Below, piece after piece: positions 29,794-32,608 of a DNA stretch of 32,608 nt. A program made the position numbers and the translations under genes. The stretch's first letter is position 1; each line of letters begins with the position of its first letter. This DNA comes from Stenotrophomonas_A sp036566925 (lineage in GTDB: Bacteria; Pseudomonadota; Gammaproteobacteria; Xanthomonadales; Xanthomonadaceae): the NCBI GenBank assembly GCA_036566925.1, contig DATCVI010000065.1, forward strand, positions 1 to 32,608, given 5' to 3'. The notes under the pieces are model-generated. The model was not told the DNA's origin. It searched no databases and saw nothing but the letters and a program-made list of their open reading frames with translations.

Positions 29794-32608
29794 ATGCGAT
29801 CGGGGTCGAATCCAAGTTACGAGCGGGGCCAGAAGCCGCCGCAGTACAGCCGCTTGGCGCTCTGTATCGCGCTAGGCCTGACCGCGCAGGCACACGCGCA
29901 GACCTGCCCGACGCCAATCGTGGCGACCGCCACCCTGTGCACGGTGCCGGAAGGGACCGCGGTGACGGTAGCGGCCAATGCGACGGGCGTCTCCGCATCT
30001 TCGCGCGCCATCATCCAGGCCAACGGCATCAGCGAAACCCTGACCGGTGCCAATGCGGTGGGCGTGCTCTCGCAGTCCGGCTCAGTGGTCAGGTTTAACG
30101 GCAGCACGGTGACCACCACCTCCACTGCCGGCAACGCCAGTGGCCAGATGGGGCTGCGTGCGGTGGGTGCCGACAGTCGAATCGAGGGGTCGGTCGCCCC
30201 CCGCATCGTGTTGGCGCCGGGTGGAACCAGCTCACCGGCCAACCTGCGTGGCGTCAGCGCCGAGGACGGTGGGCTGATCGTGCTGGAGGACGGGCGTGTG
30301 CAGGTGCGCGGCGGCGGTAACGCGCTGAACAACTATGGCGTGCAGGCACTGGGCGCCGGCAGCGAAGTACGCATGATCGACGGCGGCAGCATCGATACGT
30401 TCTCCCGCGCGGCGTTCGGCGCGTTGGCCCAGGATGGCGGCCTGCTCACCTTCGAGGGCACGCAGATCACCACCGGTGGTGCCCAGAACACCACCACCAA
30501 CGACGGCAGCCACGCGCTGGTGGTGCGCGGGGCGGGCAGCCGCGCCAACGCGCAGAACCTGGTTGCCAGCACGAGCGGTACGCTGGCCAACGTGGTGCGG
30601 GTCGACGGCGGAGGCACTGCGAGCTTGATCAATAGCCAGCTCTCGCATACCGGGATAGGCAGCGTTGCCAATCCGGCCGCGGTGATTCGCGTCACCAACG
30701 GCGGCAGCGTGACGGCAGCGGACAGCATCCTCACCAACACCGGTGCGTTGCAGTCGCCTGGCCTGTTGGTCGAAGGTGCCGGTTCGACCGCCACGCTGAC
30801 GCGCACCGCCGTCAATGTAGGCGGCGCACGCTCAGTGGGCATTTGGCTGCGCGATGGTGCCACCGCAACCTTGACCGACAGCGACATCACCCTGGCGCCG
30901 ACCGCGGCAGCCGGGCCGTGGTTCCAGGGCGTCCTCACCGAAGGTGCCGGCAGCCAGCTCACGATCCAGCGTGGCACGGTGTCGACCACCAGCAGCCCGG
31001 CCACCGCCATCGGTGCCTCGCTCGGCTCCTCCATCACCCTGGATGGCACCGTCATCACGACGCTGGGCGCCAGTGCCGCCGGCATCACTGCCAGGGAAGC
31101 CACTATCGACGCAAGCAACTTCTCGATTACCACGCGCGGCGACGACAACGCGATGGGTGTGCTCGCCGACCTGGCGTCAACCATCAACATCACCGGCGGC
31201 ACGATCACCACGTATGGCAACCAGACGCGCGCCGGCTCCTTCGCCCACGCGTTGGGTGCGCGTAATCCTGGCGGCGTACTGAACGCGCAGGGCACGGTGG
31301 CCAACACCTTCGGCACCCTGGCCATGGGCGTGTGGGCAGACGATGGCGGTACCGCGACGGTGAACGATGTCGTGGTAAGGACCGAAGGCAGCAATGCCAA
31401 CGGCGTGTTCGCGATCGTCGAACAGCCCGGCGCCCAGTTCCCGGCAACCGTGGTCTACAACCGCGGCAGCGTGGAGACCTTCGGCGCGCTGGCACATGGT
31501 GCAGCGGCGCAGGCGCGCATCGACCTGCCCGGCGAGTTGGCCAGCATTACCCTGACGGCCACGCCGGTCACTACCCACGGCGACGGCGCCATCGGCCTGC
31601 GCGCCAGCCTCGCCGACTACGGGAGCGCGCCGACGGGTCGTGGCTCTGCGCAAGTGGTGGCAAATAACCTGAGCGTGGCTACCTCGGGCGCCGGCGCCCA
31701 CGGCGCGCTGTCGCGCGACAATCCAACGTTCGTGCGCATGGGCAATGTGCAACTGCGACCCAGCGGCGTGGCTGCCCACGGCGCGGTGGCGGAGATTGGC
31801 GGCCACGTCATCGGCGAGGCGACCACGGTCGCGCCGACCGGCGCCGACGCGATGGCGCTGTATGTAGTGGGCCTGCCGGCCCTGGTCTCGCAAGCCGACT
31901 TCAGCAACAGCACGTTGACCAATGTCAGCGGACCCATCGTGGGCGTCGCCGGCAATGGCCGGATCGGCTTGACCGGCACCACCGTGAGCGGCGCCAGCCA
32001 ATGGTTGCGCGTAGGCGCGCTGGGCGACTTCCCGGCGTTGGCCACCAACCAGACGCCCATCCAGGGTCCGGTCGACCTGCCCGACCCGGACGGTAACCTG
32101 CCCGCGGAACCGCCGCCGTTGCCGCCGACCGCGCCGACGCCGGCATCGCCCGGGCTGGCCGACATCGTCGCCACCCGCAGCACCCTTACCGGCTCGGCGT
32201 TCACCGCCGCCGGCAGCGTGTCCAACCTCACGCTGGTCGAGTCGCTGTGGACGATGACCGGCAGCTCCAACCTGACCACCCTGGTGAACGATCCCAGCCG
32301 GATCGAGTTCTCTCCCCCCACCGGCGACCCGACCCAGCTGTCCAGCTACAAGACCCTGACGGTGTCCGGCTACAGCGGCGATGGCACCCTGGCGCTGAAT
32401 ACCTGGCTCGGCACCGATGGTTCGCCGTCCGACCAGTTGGTCGTGGTCAACGGCAGCAGCAGCGGTCCGAGCTGGCTGGAGATCCACAACACCGGCGGCA
32501 ACGGCGAGCTGACCGTCGCCGACGGCATCCGCGTGGTGCAGACGCTCAATGCGACTACGACCCCGAACAACTTTGCCCTGGCCGGGCCGGTGGTGGCGGG
32601 ACCGTTCG
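29794..32608 (+). CDS. Autotransporter adhesin, passenger domain (3' end beyond window)
   Basis: The forward frame from ATG 29794 stays open for 938 codons to the right edge. After a signal sequence (about residues 1-36, cleavage near QAHA before QTCP) comes a long Gly/Thr/Ala/Val-rich passenger of irregular beta-helix turns (about 45-750, with recurring GAxAxGV and GGSxT motifs). A Pro-rich spacer follows (about 755-788), then the conserved autochaperone segment of pertactin/AIDA proteins (about 800-930: SYKTLTVSGYSGDGTLALNT, then GTDGSPSDQLVV). The membrane barrel must lie beyond the window. Such proteins are surface adhesins or, less often, proteases; no catalytic motif is visible. The leader contains a 20-base palindrome. 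Confidence 0.88.
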   Translation, partial: MRSGSNPSYERGQKPPQYSRLALCIALGLTAQAHAQTCPTPIVATATLCTVPEGTAVTVAANATGVSASSRAIIQANGISETLTGANAVGVLSQSGSVVRFNGSTVTTTSTAGNASGQMGLRAVGADSRIEGSVAPRIVLAPGGTSSPANLRGVSAEDGGLIVLEDGRVQVRGGGNALNNYGVQALGAGSEVRMIDGGSIDTFSRAAFGALAQDGGLLTFEGTQITTGGAQNTTTNDGSHALVVRGAGSRANAQNLVASTSGTLANVVRVDGGGTASLINSQLSHTGIGSVANPAAVIRVTNGGSVTAADSILTNTGALQSPGLLVEGAGSTATLTRTAVNVGGARSVGIWLRDGATATLTDSDITLAPTAAAGPWFQGVLTEGAGSQLTIQRGTVSTTSSPATAIGASLGSSITLDGTVITTLGASAAGITAREATIDASNFSITTRGDDNAMGVLADLASTINITGGTITTYGNQTRAGSFAHALGARNPGGVLNAQGTVANTFGTLAMGVWADDGGTATVNDVVVRTEGSNANGVFAIVEQPGAQFPATVVYNRGSVETFGALAHGAAAQARIDLPGELASITLTATPVTTHGDGAIGLRASLADYGSAPTGRGSAQVVANNLSVATSGAGAHGALSRDNPTFVRMGNVQLRPSGVAAHGAVAEIGGHVIGEATTVAPTGADAMALYVVGLPALVSQADFSNSTLTNVSGPIVGVAGNGRIGLTGTTVSGASQWLRVGALGDFPALATNQTPIQGPVDLPDPDGNLPAEPPPLPPTAPTPASPGLADIVATRSTLTGSAFTAAGSVSNLTLVESLWTMTGSSNLTTLVNDPSRIEFSPPTGDPTQLSSYKTLTVSGYSGDGTLALNTWLGTDGSPSDQLVVVNGSSSGPSWLEIHNTGGNGELTVADGIRVVQTLNATTTPNNFALAGPVVAGPF

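Overview
The window is high-GC DNA from a Gram-negative proteobacterium. It encodes a TonB-dependent receptor, an autotransporter, Sec-exported periplasmic proteins and gammaproteobacterial housekeeping proteins of the YehS (DUF1456) and YaiL (DUF2058) types. The overall mix, with small lysine- or glutamine-rich proteins, looks most like Xanthomonadales (Lysobacter/Luteimonas/Pseudoxanthomonas-like). That placement is inference from recalled protein families; no search was run. No rRNA, tRNA, CRISPR array, intact insertion sequence or phage gene is visible.

Layout. 1-1940: a membrane protein cut by the left edge, a 351-base stretch without a supported gene, a small DUF922 metalloprotease-like protein, and the wreck of an arylsulfatase gene in three reading frames. 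1946-3555 (minus): an exported beta-solenoid repeat protein and a CPBP intramembrane protease in one operon, divergent from a large MscS-type mechanosensitive channel (3731-6190). 6288-9475: YehS-like protein, an alpha/beta-hydrolase/LuxR fusion regulator, an MddA-like methyltransferase and a DUF2306 membrane protein. 9450-13473: a TetR regulator divergent from a TonB-dependent receptor and an exported MptpB-like tyrosine/lipid phosphatase, with a probable operator between them. 13611-15226: a short-chain dehydrogenase relative without the usual Tyr/Lys pair, convergent with a LysR regulator. 15432-17612: a group of small proteins (40-aa Gln-rich, 343-aa membrane, 23-aa membrane, EF-hand, 38-aa Lys-rich) separated by clear hairpin terminators. 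17755-19600: an exported VOC-fold protein followed by an XRE/MmyB-type regulator. 19623-27669 (minus): a CheB-CheR-PAS-HWE kinase with a single-domain receiver, an arylsulfatase, and a PAS-PAS-GAF hybrid kinase. 27888-29666: a glutathione S-transferase, a YgjP-like metallopeptidase and a DUF2058 protein. 29794-end: the passenger part of an AIDA/pertactin-type autotransporter that runs off the right edge.

Themes. The region is rich in envelope and sensory functions. The most system-like units are (i) TetR / TonB receptor / exported phosphatase, which could form a regulated unit for using a phosphorylated substrate, and (ii) the two complex sensor kinases flanking a sulfatase. Several adjacent convergent genes overlap by 4 to 26 bases, showing compact packing. 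Starts were chosen by Shine-Dalgarno spacing and domain or signal-peptide position; three genes appear to use TTG.
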